64,000 nt of DNA, taken from contig JBEAQU010000020.1 in assembly GCA_041163745.1 (NCBI GenBank), positions 16,049-80,048 on the forward strand. The letters run 5' to 3'. Positions 1 to 7,967 of this stretch are shown piece by piece; positions within the stretch are counted from its first letter, which is position 1; each line of letters opens with the position of its first letter. This DNA is from UBA6168 sp041163745. Its GTDB lineage: Bacteria; Bacteroidota; Bacteroidia; Chitinophagales; Saprospiraceae. A program made the position numbers and the translations under genes. The notes below the pieces were generated by a model, which searched no databases, was not told the DNA's origin, and was given only the letters and a program-made list of their open reading frames with translations.

Positions 1-2
1 GT

Positions 3-1010
3 GTCATGCTGATGGGAGCCTTGCTGGCACGTTTCCGCAAGGCGGTGCTGCCGCAACCGGGGGGAGACAAGATCGGTCGTCGCCGGTTGGACACCCACTT
101 CCTCGGGCTGCAGCGCCTGGGGGCTCAGTTCCGCTACGATGCCATGGCACGTATGTATTTCGTGGATGCGCCGGTACTGCGGGGAACGTACGTGCTGATG
201 GACGAAATCTCTGTAACCGGGACGGCCAACGTGATCTTTGCGGCGGTCCTGGCGGAGGGTGTCACCACCTTGTACAATGCGGCTTGCGAACCTTATGTCC
301 AGCAGTTGTGCAAGATGTTGAACAGCATGGGAGCCAACATCAGCGGCATCGGATCCAACCTGCTCACCATCGAGGGCGTCCGTACCCTGCGAGGTACGCG
401 ACATGCCTGCTTACCGGACATGATAGAGGTGGGCAGTTTCATCGGATTGGCGGCCATGACCCAATCGGCCCTGACCATCCGGGGGGCGGGCGTGTCGGAA
501 TTGGGAAACATCCTCCCGGTATTCGAGCGCATGGGGGTCGACATGGAGGTGCGGGGAGATGATGTCGTCATCCGGGAGCAGGAGGAAATGGAAATCCAAA
601 GTTTCATCGACGGGTCGATCATGACCATTTACGATTCTCCCTGGCCGGGTTTCACACCCGACCTGATGAGTATAATCCTGGTGATGGCGACGCAGGCGAA
701 GGGCAGTGTATTGATTCATCAGAAGATGTTCGAAAGCAGGTTGTTCTTCGTGGACAAGCTCATCGACATGGGGGCGCAGATCATTTTGTGCGATCCGCAC
801 CGTGCCACGGTCATTGGATTGAACCGGCGGTTCCGGCTACGGGGTATCGAGATGACATCCCCTGACATTCGGGCCGGGGTGGCTCTGCTCATTGCCGCGC
901 TGTCCGCACAAGGCACCAGCGTTATCCACAACATCCATCAGATAGACCGTGGATATGAGCGGATTGACGAGCGGCTGAACGCATTGGGTGCCGCCATTGT
1001 GCGGCGCTGA
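3..1010 (+). CDS. murA: UDP-N-acetylglucosamine 1-carboxyvinyltransferase (MurA), 5' partial
   Basis: Transfers enolpyruvate from PEP to UDP-GlcNAc, the first committed step of peptidoglycan synthesis in the cytoplasm. The frame is open to the window edge, and the first readable residues (ALLARFRKAVLPQPGGDKIG) match the middle of the N-terminal half of MurA, so about 90-100 residues are missing upstream. Later family segments include VTGTANV, AACEPYVQQL and GSNLLTIEG. At the position of the usual catalytic Cys (PGGC in E. coli, residue 115) this protein has Asp (PGGDKIGRRR, codon at 66-68). Asp occurs naturally in some MurA lineages and is associated with fosfomycin insensitivity. The stop is followed by a probable terminator, so this is the last gene of its transcript. 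Confidence 0.95.
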   Translation, partial: VMLMGALLARFRKAVLPQPGGDKIGRRRLDTHFLGLQRLGAQFRYDAMARMYFVDAPVLRGTYVLMDEISVTGTANVIFAAVLAEGVTTLYNAACEPYVQQLCKMLNSMGANISGIGSNLLTIEGVRTLRGTRHACLPDMIEVGSFIGLAAMTQSALTIRGAGVSELGNILPVFERMGVDMEVRGDDVVIREQEEMEIQSFIDGSIMTIYDSPWPGFTPDLMSIILVMATQAKGSVLIHQKMFESRLFFVDKLIDMGAQIILCDPHRATVIGLNRRFRLRGIEMTSPDIRAGVALLIAALSAQGTSVIHNIHQIDRGYERIDERLNALGAAIVRR

Positions 1011-1023
1011 CCCGAGGGGGAGA

Positions 1024-1055
1024 AGGGCTGCTGTCCACGCTTAGGCGGCCTTTTT
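1024..1055 (+). terminator. Rho-independent terminator after murA
   Basis: A short GC stem (GGCTGC with GCGGCC, one G-T wobble) closes a loop of about 13 nt and is followed directly by five T (1051-1055), 14 nt past the murA stop. It separates murA from the convergent ABC permease gene. Confidence 0.55.
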
Positions 1056-1094
1056 CTACCGGGTTGGCGGGCGGGTGCAAGGAGATCGGCCGAT

Positions 1095-2333
1095 TCATTC
1101 GTACCGAAGGGACTCGATGGGGTCGAGGCGGGCGGCTTTCATGGCCGGATACAGGCCGGAGGTCAGACCGACGACGGTACAGATGACGACGGCGAGGAGG
1201 ATCCAGTTCCATGGAATCAGGAAATTTCCGCCGAGAATGGCGGTGACAAGGTTGCCGATGCCGATGCCGAGGACAATGCCGACCACCCCGCCGGCCTGGC
1301 AGATCAATACCGCTTCGGACAGGAACTGATGCAGGATGTTATGGCTGGTGGCGCCCAGCGCTTTGCAGATACCGATTTCGCGGGTCCGTTCCGTGACGGA
1401 TACGAGCATGATGTTCATCAGGCCGATCGCGGCGCCCAACAGGGTCATCAGGCCGATGGCGATGGCGGCGATGCGCAGGTTGGTGGTGTTGTCCTTGATG
1501 ATGGAGACCAGGCTGTCGCTTTTGAACGTTTCGAAGTCATTCGGTTGTTTGGCCTGCAGGCGGCGGACATTGCGGAAGATGCCGATGGTGGCGGATTCTA
1601 TTTCGTCCAGCATGGACGCATCCTTCACGCTTACGATCAGGTCGTAATTCTGGCGTTGGGCCGCATAGTACCGTTTGCCGTCCATCAGCGGGATGAGTAC
1701 GGTGCGGTCTTCGCTTTGGTTCATGCTGGATCCTTTCGATTCGAGGACGCCCACGACATGGAACTGGAGGTTCCCGATGGAGATGTTGTGTTGGAGGGCT
1801 TTTTCCGGTTTGCCATCGAAGAGCTGCTTTGCGATATCATCCCCGATGACGGCGCGGTTGCCGCCGTTATGCACCTCGTACAGGGTGAAGCTACGGCCTG
1901 CGGCGATGTCGAATCCTTTTGCCGACAGATAATTCTCATCCACGGCGACGACGGAAACTGTCGGATTGGTGGCTTCGTCACCATATTTGACTACGGCCCG
2001 ACCGGTGCAGCGGGTGGAGGCGGACACATTGGCCGGGAGGTTGAATCTTTCCTTCATCTCCATGGCTTGCTGGAAAGTGATGGGTTCCCCTTGTTTTTGC
2101 CGGCGGCCTTGCCTGGAACCGCTCAATTCCACTCCTTTCGGTTCGATGGTGAAGGAGTTCGCTCCCAATCCGGAGAAATTGTCGTTGAGGGAGAACACGG
2201 CGCTGTCGATGGCGGTCAGGATGCCGACCAAGGCCATGATGCCGATGGCAATGATGAACAGGGTCAGGGTGGACCGCAAGAGGTTTCCGCGGACGGACTG
2301 CAGGGCGATCTTCAGTATTTCGGAATAGGACAT
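1095..2333 (-). CDS. ABC transporter permease, MacB/FtsX type
   Basis: Inner-membrane permease of the MacB/LolC-like superfamily, about 412 residues, the normal length. An N-terminal membrane helix (LTLFIIAIGIMALVGIL) is followed by a MacB-type periplasmic core domain (about residues 50-270) and an FtsX domain with three C-terminal helices. The AAIGLMNIMLVSVTERTREIGICKALG stretch (final third, read in pieces) and the C-terminal ARLDPIESLRYE are typical of family members. The start at 2333 (MSYSEILKIAL) puts the first helix about 20 residues in; the frame stays open upstream but looks non-coding. No ATPase or periplasmic adaptor gene lies nearby, so partners must be elsewhere. The substrate cannot be told; peptides or lipoproteins are typical. 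Confidence 0.9.
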   Translation of the reverse strand: MSYSEILKIALQSVRGNLLRSTLTLFIIAIGIMALVGILTAIDSAVFSLNDNFSGLGANSFTIEPKGVELSGSRQGRRQKQGEPITFQQAMEMKERFNLPANVSASTRCTGRAVVKYGDEATNPTVSVVAVDENYLSAKGFDIAAGRSFTLYEVHNGGNRAVIGDDIAKQLFDGKPEKALQHNISIGNLQFHVVGVLESKGSSMNQSEDRTVLIPLMDGKRYYAAQRQNYDLIVSVKDASMLDEIESATIGIFRNVRRLQAKQPNDFETFKSDSLVSIIKDNTTNLRIAAIAIGLMTLLGAAIGLMNIMLVSVTERTREIGICKALGATSHNILHQFLSEAVLICQAGGVVGIVLGIGIGNLVTAILGGNFLIPWNWILLAVVICTVVGLTSGLYPAMKAARLDPIESLRYE

Positions 2334-2768
2334 ACAGACGGATATGGCGTTGGCGGTATGGCCGGGCGGATCCGCGTGGCCGGTGCTGTTCCGGTTCCCG
2401 GGATTCGGCGTCGGTTTTCCGATGTGAAGGTAAACCAAAAGGGCAAGCCGGATTATTTTGTTCGATAAAAGCTTTGTTTCAGCGGATATAGAGGCTGTTT
2501 TGATTATTTTTAACCCCGGCAAGGCCGTTCGTCGGCAGCGGTAAGGTTCGTATCCGGGTGGGGGGGAGGCGGTATGGAGCCGGCTAACAAGCACGGACTT
2601 GCACAAGTATCATAACCAGTGTTGTTGCGCGGGTAGCCTGCCCTGGCGAAAGGGCTGGACGCCATGCCCGGCGGTCGCCTGCCGGGCGAACCCGGTGGCC
2701 GGCGCGTTGCTGCGGCGGCGGGTGACGCGTCGGACGAGCTCCGTAACAACGCGGACAAAGCATTCCAA
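2334..2768. promoter_or_regulatory. Divergent intergenic region between ABC permease and upp
   Basis: 435 bp without a convincing gene. On the minus strand a TACCTTCA box (2425-2432), a near match to the phylum -7 consensus TAnnTTTG, sits about 90 nt upstream of the permease start. No good match was found for upp. The AT-rich stretch near 2450-2510 is the likeliest place for further control signals. Confidence 0.3.
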
Positions 2769-3419
2769 ATGGTTCACAATGTAGGATCGTCGAATTCCCT
2801 GTTGAATGTCTTCATCAATCAGTTGCGGGATGTAAACAAACAATCCGACCGGCTTCGTTTCCGGCGCAACCTGGAGCGCATCGGCGAAATCATGGCGTAT
2901 GAAATCAGCAAGACCATGCCTTACCGCTCTGATTGGGTGGACACCCCGCTCGGCCGGGCTGTCGCGATGGTGCCGACCAAGCGATTGGTGCTGGCGACAA
3001 TATTCCGGGCGGGCATTCCGTTGCACCAGGGACTGCTGAACTATTTCGACGATGCGGAGAACGCCTTTGTCTCCGCCTACCGGAAAAACCATAAGGACGG
3101 GCACTTCGAGATAGCCCTGGAATACATTTCCTGTCCGGATCTGAACGACAGCATATTGTTGGTGGCCGACCCGATGCTGGCGACGGGGGCGTCCATGCAG
3201 CTGGCCATCGAAGGATTGCTGCGGTTCGGTCGGCCGGACCAGTTGCATATTGTAACGGCCATCGGTGCGAAACAAGGGGTGGACCATATCCGCCGCACCG
3301 TACCGGAAGCGACCATCTGGTTGGGCGCATTGGATGACGAATTGACGGCCAAGTCGTATATTGTACCCGGATTGGGTGATGCCGGAGATCTGGCCTACGG
3401 ACCGAAAGTCCAGGAGTGA
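2769..3419 (+). CDS. upp: Uracil phosphoribosyltransferase
   Basis: Salvages uracil: uracil + PRPP gives UMP + diphosphate. The predicted protein is 216 residues. The PRPP-binding loop appears as DPMLATGASM, and the uracil-binding C-terminus as YIVPGLGDAGDLAYG, both diagnostic for Upp. RAGIPLHQG is the conserved segment before the flexible loop. The ATG at 2769 (MVHNVGSSNS) gives the family length; in-frame sequence upstream of it is Gly/Arg/Ala-rich and looks non-coding. The cdsA gene starts 73 nt after the stop on the same strand, so the two are probably co-transcribed. Confidence 0.95.
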   Translation: MVHNVGSSNSLLNVFINQLRDVNKQSDRLRFRRNLERIGEIMAYEISKTMPYRSDWVDTPLGRAVAMVPTKRLVLATIFRAGIPLHQGLLNYFDDAENAFVSAYRKNHKDGHFEIALEYISCPDLNDSILLVADPMLATGASMQLAIEGLLRFGRPDQLHIVTAIGAKQGVDHIRRTVPEATIWLGALDDELTAKSYIVPGLGDAGDLAYGPKVQE

Positions 3420-3492
3420 AGCGGCGCCGGGGCCTCCCGGAGATATCCCCTCCGGATCCGGATGCACGAAACGATTACAACCTGGCCGACAG

Positions 3493-4329
3493 ATGAAAGG
3501 TTTGACCAAACGGGCGGCGACCGCCGTCCTCTTCGTACTGGTGATGGTGGGAGGTTTGTTCGGTGGCAGGCACTCCTTTGTGCTGCTGTTCTCCCTCATC
3601 ACGGCCCTTTGCCTGTGGGAATTCCTGAGCATGGTCCTGATCCGTTATACCCGCCGAGATTTCACCCGTATGTTGCTGGGCGTGACCTTCGGGCTAACTC
3701 CTTTCGTACTGGCATCCATCCTTCACATGTGGCCGATCCGGTCGTACGACCAGTTCGTCGCCCTCACAGCCATCCTGTTTTTTCCCTTCATCTTTCTTGC
3801 GTTCGTATATGAGTTGTTCACCCGTTCTGCGAATCCGTTCCAGAACGTCGGGTTCATTGTCCTTGGCATGGTGTATATCGGTGCCCCGTTCGCCTTGCTG
3901 GACTTCATCGCCTTCAACGGCGAGGAATTCCATTCCTGGATCGTTTTCGGTCTGCTGTTGCTGACATGGATGAACGACACCGGTGCCTATCTTATCGGAT
4001 CGCGTTTTGGCAAGCATCCGCTGCACCCGCGGATTTCCCCTCGCAAAACCTGGGAAGGCACCATGGGAGGCATCGGGGCGACCCTGCTGACCGGTTGGGG
4101 ATTCGCGGTGGTGTCCGAGGAACTGCGTCTGGTCGACTGGATGGTCCTGTCGCTGATTGTCGCCGTTTTCGGAACATTGGGTGATCTGGTCGAGTCCATG
4201 CTGAAAAGGAGTGTCGGTGTAAAGGACTCCGGGCACCTGTTGCCGGGACATGGCGGGGTGCTCGACCGTTTTGACGCCTTCATTTTCCTGCTTCCGTTCG
4301 CAGCTGCCTACCTGCTCTGGATTCGGTGA
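3493..4329 (+). CDS. cdsA: Phosphatidate cytidylyltransferase (CDP-diglyceride synthase)
   Basis: Makes CDP-diacylglycerol from CTP and phosphatidic acid in the inner membrane, the precursor of all phospholipids. The 278-residue product has about seven to eight hydrophobic segments and ends with the CdsA signature: KRSVGVKDSGHLLPGHGG followed by VLDRFD, including the conserved KD, HGG and DR-D residues. The start at MKGLTKRAATAVLF places the first helix at the N-terminus. It supplies the substrate used by enzymes such as the CDP-alcohol phosphatidyltransferase at 10.7 kb. Confidence 0.95.
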   Translation: MKGLTKRAATAVLFVLVMVGGLFGGRHSFVLLFSLITALCLWEFLSMVLIRYTRRDFTRMLLGVTFGLTPFVLASILHMWPIRSYDQFVALTAILFFPFIFLAFVYELFTRSANPFQNVGFIVLGMVYIGAPFALLDFIAFNGEEFHSWIVFGLLLLTWMNDTGAYLIGSRFGKHPLHPRISPRKTWEGTMGGIGATLLTGWGFAVVSEELRLVDWMVLSLIVAVFGTLGDLVESMLKRSVGVKDSGHLLPGHGGVLDRFDAFIFLLPFAAAYLLWIR

Positions 4330-4433
4330 AGACTGCCCCTGTTTTTGTTAAACTTTTTACAAAAAATGACCAGGTGCCGGGGCAGCATCTCCCGCACCGT
4401 GAATTTTTTAGCAATTTTGTAAAAATCAACGTC

Positions 4434-5117
4434 ATGAAAAGAATCGTCCTGTTGGGTTTGCTGACTTCCTCCTTGCTCCTTCTCTGCCAGCAAGACGCCT
4501 TGGCACAACAGAGGGGAAAGAAGAAGAAATCCTCCAAGACCGACGAATACTTCGACGATTCCGGTTTCCTCAACAAGCTGTGGTACGGCGGGACGCTCAG
4601 CCTGCCTAATTTCTTCGGCGGCGGGGAGTACAACATCTTTTCCACCGGCATCGCACCCATGGTTGGCTACAAGGTCATCGGCGATATGGTGTCCGTGGGA
4701 CCACGCATCTCGTTGGACTACCTGTATGTGCGTGGATTCGCCATCAATCAGAACACTTTTGACCTGGTCCGGGACAGTCGGGGCAATCCGTTGACCCAAA
4801 AGGTGAACACCGTCTCCTATTCGCTGGGTGCTTTCGCACGTGCCAAGGTGTTCCGGGCGCTTTTCGCCCACCTGGAATATGAGAACCAGCATACCCGCCA
4901 GGTTCCTGTCATCTCGAATTATCTCATCTTCGACCCTGTCAACGACGAAATCCTTACGGAAAAAAGCATTCGGAACAATGTATATGTCGGTGCCGGTTAC
5001 AACACAGGGTCCGGGCTGCTTGGTTGGGAGTTGTTGTTGCTATACAATCTCAACGCGCCGGAAAACACCATCGACCTGCCCTTCACATTCCGGATCGGTC
5101 TGAACTACAAATTCTGA
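4434..5117 (+). CDS. Outer-membrane beta-barrel protein
   Basis: A 227-residue exported protein. The signal peptide (MKRIVLLGLLTSSLLLLCQQDALAQ, read in two parts) ends in AxAQ, typical of this phylum. A short Lys-rich segment (RGKKKKSSK) follows, then alternating hydrophobic/polar strands and a C-terminal aromatic ending (FRIGLNYKF), as expected for an outer-membrane barrel closed by a terminal Phe. The start at 4434 was chosen for the signal peptide. The region just upstream is AT-rich (4345-4433) and could hold its own promoter. No specific function is recognised; a small structural or porin-like role is likely. Confidence 0.8.
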   Translation: MKRIVLLGLLTSSLLLLCQQDALAQQRGKKKKSSKTDEYFDDSGFLNKLWYGGTLSLPNFFGGGEYNIFSTGIAPMVGYKVIGDMVSVGPRISLDYLYVRGFAINQNTFDLVRDSRGNPLTQKVNTVSYSLGAFARAKVFRALFAHLEYENQHTRQVPVISNYLIFDPVNDEILTEKSIRNNVYVGAGYNTGSGLLGWELLLLYNLNAPENTIDLPFTFRIGLNYKF

Positions 5118-5650
5118 CGGTCTGCCGCCGGCAGGTCCGCCGGCTCTTGCCCGGAAAAAAAAGTCTCGTCCCGCTTCGAGTCAAAAAACTATTTTTGTCG
5201 TCCGTATGTCCGGCCGCTTGCAACCGGACGAAAGCCAGCCGGATCCAATCCGGCATAGTAGTCGGCCAGCCTGCCGCAACCAGTCGTTCAATCGTGCGGC
5301 GATGCCGCAAGACCACCTGTTTTCCCAGGCGGTGAAACCAAAAACGGATTTCCAGCGTACATAATGTCCTGTCGGTAGCTTTCCTTGGCGATGCCCGAGG
5401 AACCTGTCCCGATGCCGCTGATCTTGCCGGCATCGGATGAAGAACAGCGCCGTCCGACGCGCTGGCGGGCGGATGCCCCCGGAATAAAGGGTCGTCAGCA
5501 CGGCAGATGTAGTGCAACTTTCTGCCATACATATTATTTTGCGACGAAATAAGTCGGAATGCCTGTGCCTCCTTTCAGAAAATGGCTTTCGCGGCCGACT
5601 TGCTCCCCATCTCATGAAACAAACAAAAACGAAAAAGCATAAACCTGCAT
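5118..5650. other. Intergenic region, no gene recognised
   Basis: 533 bp with no frame showing coding character on either strand. A TATTTTTG box at 5190-5197 (+) matches TAnnTTTG, but no TTG partner is seen at the right distance and the next + gene begins 450 nt later. The last 60 nt before 5651 are A-rich. Confidence 0.4.
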
Positions 5651-6838
5651 ATGGCGAACATACTGATAGTAGATGACGAAATCCCAATCCGCCGCACGTT
5701 GAAGGAGATTCTGGAATATGAAAAGTACAAGGTGTACGAGGCGAGCGACGGCTTGGAATGCATCGCCCATCTCAAGAAAAAGGTGAAGTTCGATGTCATC
5801 CTCATGGACATAAAGATGCCGAAGATGGACGGCATGGACGCCCTGGACCGCATCCAGGAACTGACGCCCGAAACACCGGTCATCATGATATCAGGTCATG
5901 CAAACATCGACACGGCGGTGGAAACGGTCAAGAAAGGAGCTTTCGATTTCATATCCAAGCCGCCGGATCTGAACCGCCTGCTGATAACCGTACGGAACGC
6001 CTTGGACAAATCGAACCTGATTACCGAGGCCAACGGATGGAAACGCAAAGCGGCCGGTTCCAAGATTCAGGACATGATCGGGGAATCCTCGGCAATGGAC
6101 AAGATTCGCCGGGAAATCGAGAAGGTCGCACCGACGGAGGCGAGGGTGCTGATCACCGGCCAGAACGGAACCGGCAAGGAGCTGGTCGCCCGTTGGATAC
6201 ATGAAAAGAGCAACCGCTCCAAAGGCCCGATCGTCGAGGTCAACTGTGCGGCCATACCTTCCGAGCTGATCGAAAGCGAATTGTTCGGCCACGAGAAAGG
6301 CGCGTTCACGGGTGCGCACAAGGAACGAACCGGGAAGTTCGAGCAAGCCAACAACGGTACCATCTTCCTGGATGAAATCGGGGACATGACCCTGGAGGCC
6401 CAGGCCAAGGTGTTGCGGGCCCTGCAGGAGAACAAGATCACCCATGTGGGGGGTGACAAGGAAATAAAGGTGGATGTCCGGGTGCTGGCAGCCACCAACA
6501 AAGACCTCCGGAAGGAAATCGAGGCAAAACGTTTCCGGGAGGACCTGTACCACCGGATAGCCGTCATCCTCATCGAGGTGCCTGCCCTCAACGACCGGCG
6601 GGATGACATCCCCTTGCTCACGCAACATTTCATCAATACCGTCTGTGGGGAATATGGCATCGCACCGAAGAAGATACAGCCGGCGGCCCTGGAGGAGCTG
6701 AAAGGCCTGAACTGGACCGGAAACATCCGCGAACTGCGCAATGTCGTGGAACGGCTGATCATCCTGGGCGGAAACGAAATCACCCGTGAAGACGTCATGA
6801 ATTACGTCGGACCCTTCCAGCGCACCAAGACAGAGTAA
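5651..6838 (+). CDS. Sigma-54-interacting response regulator (NtrC-like) without recognisable DNA-binding domain
   Basis: 395 residues. An N-terminal receiver domain (about 3-118) has the phospho-acceptor Asp in LMDIKMPKMDGM. A sigma-54 AAA+ domain follows (about 140-385), with Walker A GQNGTGKE, the sigma-54 contact loop GAFTGA, Walker B FLDEIGDM and the arginine-finger region RELRNVVERL. The protein ends about 20 residues after the AAA+ domain (YVGPFQRTKTE), with no Fis-type helix-turn-helix as in E. coli NtrC (469 residues). It would remodel RNA polymerase-sigma-54 from solution or through a partner. No sensor kinase gene is adjacent. A strong stem-loop follows the stop. Confidence 0.92.
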   Translation: MANILIVDDEIPIRRTLKEILEYEKYKVYEASDGLECIAHLKKKVKFDVILMDIKMPKMDGMDALDRIQELTPETPVIMISGHANIDTAVETVKKGAFDFISKPPDLNRLLITVRNALDKSNLITEANGWKRKAAGSKIQDMIGESSAMDKIRREIEKVAPTEARVLITGQNGTGKELVARWIHEKSNRSKGPIVEVNCAAIPSELIESELFGHEKGAFTGAHKERTGKFEQANNGTIFLDEIGDMTLEAQAKVLRALQENKITHVGGDKEIKVDVRVLAATNKDLRKEIEAKRFREDLYHRIAVILIEVPALNDRRDDIPLLTQHFINTVCGEYGIAPKKIQPAALEELKGLNWTGNIRELRNVVERLIILGGNEITREDVMNYVGPFQRTKTE

Positions 6839-6877
6839 CCACGCTGAGTTGCCGGCAAGTCACGACCCAGCCGCGCG

Positions 6878-6917
6878 GAAAGGAAAGGCTGCCGGCACGC
6901 CGGCAGCCTTTCCTTTC
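6878..6917 (+). terminator. Stem-loop terminator after the response regulator
   Basis: A near-perfect 18-bp inverted repeat (arms 6878-6895 and 6900-6917, loop CACG) whose outer arms are A- and T-rich (AAAGGAAAGG / CCTTTCCTTT). It lies 39 nt after the stop codon. There is no separate long T run, but the T-rich 3' arm fits transcription termination. Confidence 0.7.
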
Positions 6918-6996
6918 GCCGGAACTTGCCGCCTCATCCCTGTGCCCCCGCCGCATCCCCGGCAAGTTTATTCATTGATTGACAAAACACCCAACC

Positions 6997-7722
6997 ATGG
7001 CAGACGCCCCCATCCCACCTTCCGGATCCAGACTGGAAATGAAGCGCTGGAGCCAACTCAAAGGAGAGAATTCCTGGACTATGTTCAAGGTGATATCCGA
7101 GTTCGTGGACGGATTTGAGCGCCTTAACAAAATAGGCCCCTGTGTCTCGATTTTCGGCTCCGCAAGGACCCAACCGGAAAATCCTTACTACCAACTGGCG
7201 GTGGACATTGCCCGGATGCTCACCGAAGAGGGCTGGGGAATCATTACCGGCGGCGGTCCCGGCATCATGGAAGCCGGCAACAAAGGCGCCTCCCTGTTCG
7301 GAGGGGTGTCCGTCGGTTTGAACATCAACCTGCCGTTCGAACAGGTCAACAACCCCTACATCGACCGCGACAAAAACCTGGAGCATCGTTTCTTCTTCGT
7401 TCGGAAGGTGATGTTCGTCAAATATTCCCAGGCCTTCCTGGCCATGCCGGGCGGCTTCGGAACCATGGACGAGCTGTTCGAAGTGCTCACGCTCATCCAG
7501 ACCCTTCGCATTGACAAAGTGCCCGTCATACTCGTCGGACAACGATATTGGGGCGGCCTGGTCCATTGGATCCGGGATATCATGCTGGGCAGTGAAAACA
7601 ATGTCCATGAAAAGGACCTTTCCCTTTTCCATGTGGTCGATTCAGCGGAGGAAGTCGTCCGCATCATCCGGGATTTCTATCCGGACAGCGCCAATCTCCG
7701 GCCGAACTACGAGATGGAATAA
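6997..7722 (+). CDS. LOG family protein (TIGR00730; nucleoside 5'-monophosphate phosphoribohydrolase type)
   Basis: A 241-residue Rossmann-fold protein of the LOG / lysine-decarboxylase-like family. Characterised members release the free base from cytokinin riboside monophosphates or other nucleotides. The two signature motifs are present: GGGPGIMEAGNKGA and MPGGFGTMDELFEVLTLIQ (PGGxGTxxE). The start at 6997 (MADAPIPPSG) was preferred to an in-frame TTG 18 nt earlier. The N-terminus before the fold is somewhat longer than in short family members. The physiological substrate is unknown; older automated lysine decarboxylase names for this family are not supported. Confidence 0.9.
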   Translation: MADAPIPPSGSRLEMKRWSQLKGENSWTMFKVISEFVDGFERLNKIGPCVSIFGSARTQPENPYYQLAVDIARMLTEEGWGIITGGGPGIMEAGNKGASLFGGVSVGLNINLPFEQVNNPYIDRDKNLEHRFFFVRKVMFVKYSQAFLAMPGGFGTMDELFEVLTLIQTLRIDKVPVILVGQRYWGGLVHWIRDIMLGSENNVHEKDLSLFHVVDSAEEVVRIIRDFYPDSANLRPNYEME

Positions 7723-7967
7723 TCCGCCGGGCGGTGGCAATTCCTGCCGACCGGTCCGGTTTTTTTATGTCCGTCCCAACTTTTTACCGCTTCAAAAGTT
7801 ATTTGGATGAGATCCGTCGGGATGCACTCCGGCGGAATGGACATTGCGTGGTCCGTAGCAAAGGAAGTTCAGTGCGTGCCGGCTCCACCAGGGAAACCCG
7901 TTCCGATGCTTCCGCCCCGCTGCAGGGCGCTTTGCCCTGTCCTACCACCAAAGCGGAGAAAAATTAT

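Noticed and set aside
5083..5687. Overlapping minus-strand open frames upstream of the response regulator
   Set aside because: Trp/Arg/Cys-rich translations without domains; neither frame has a supportive start or promoter.
7723..7967. Possible terminator with T run after the LOG-family gene (near 7751-7767)
   Set aside because: A T run (7759-7765) is present, but the only pairing upstream is a short self-complementary GACCGGTC with no workable loop.
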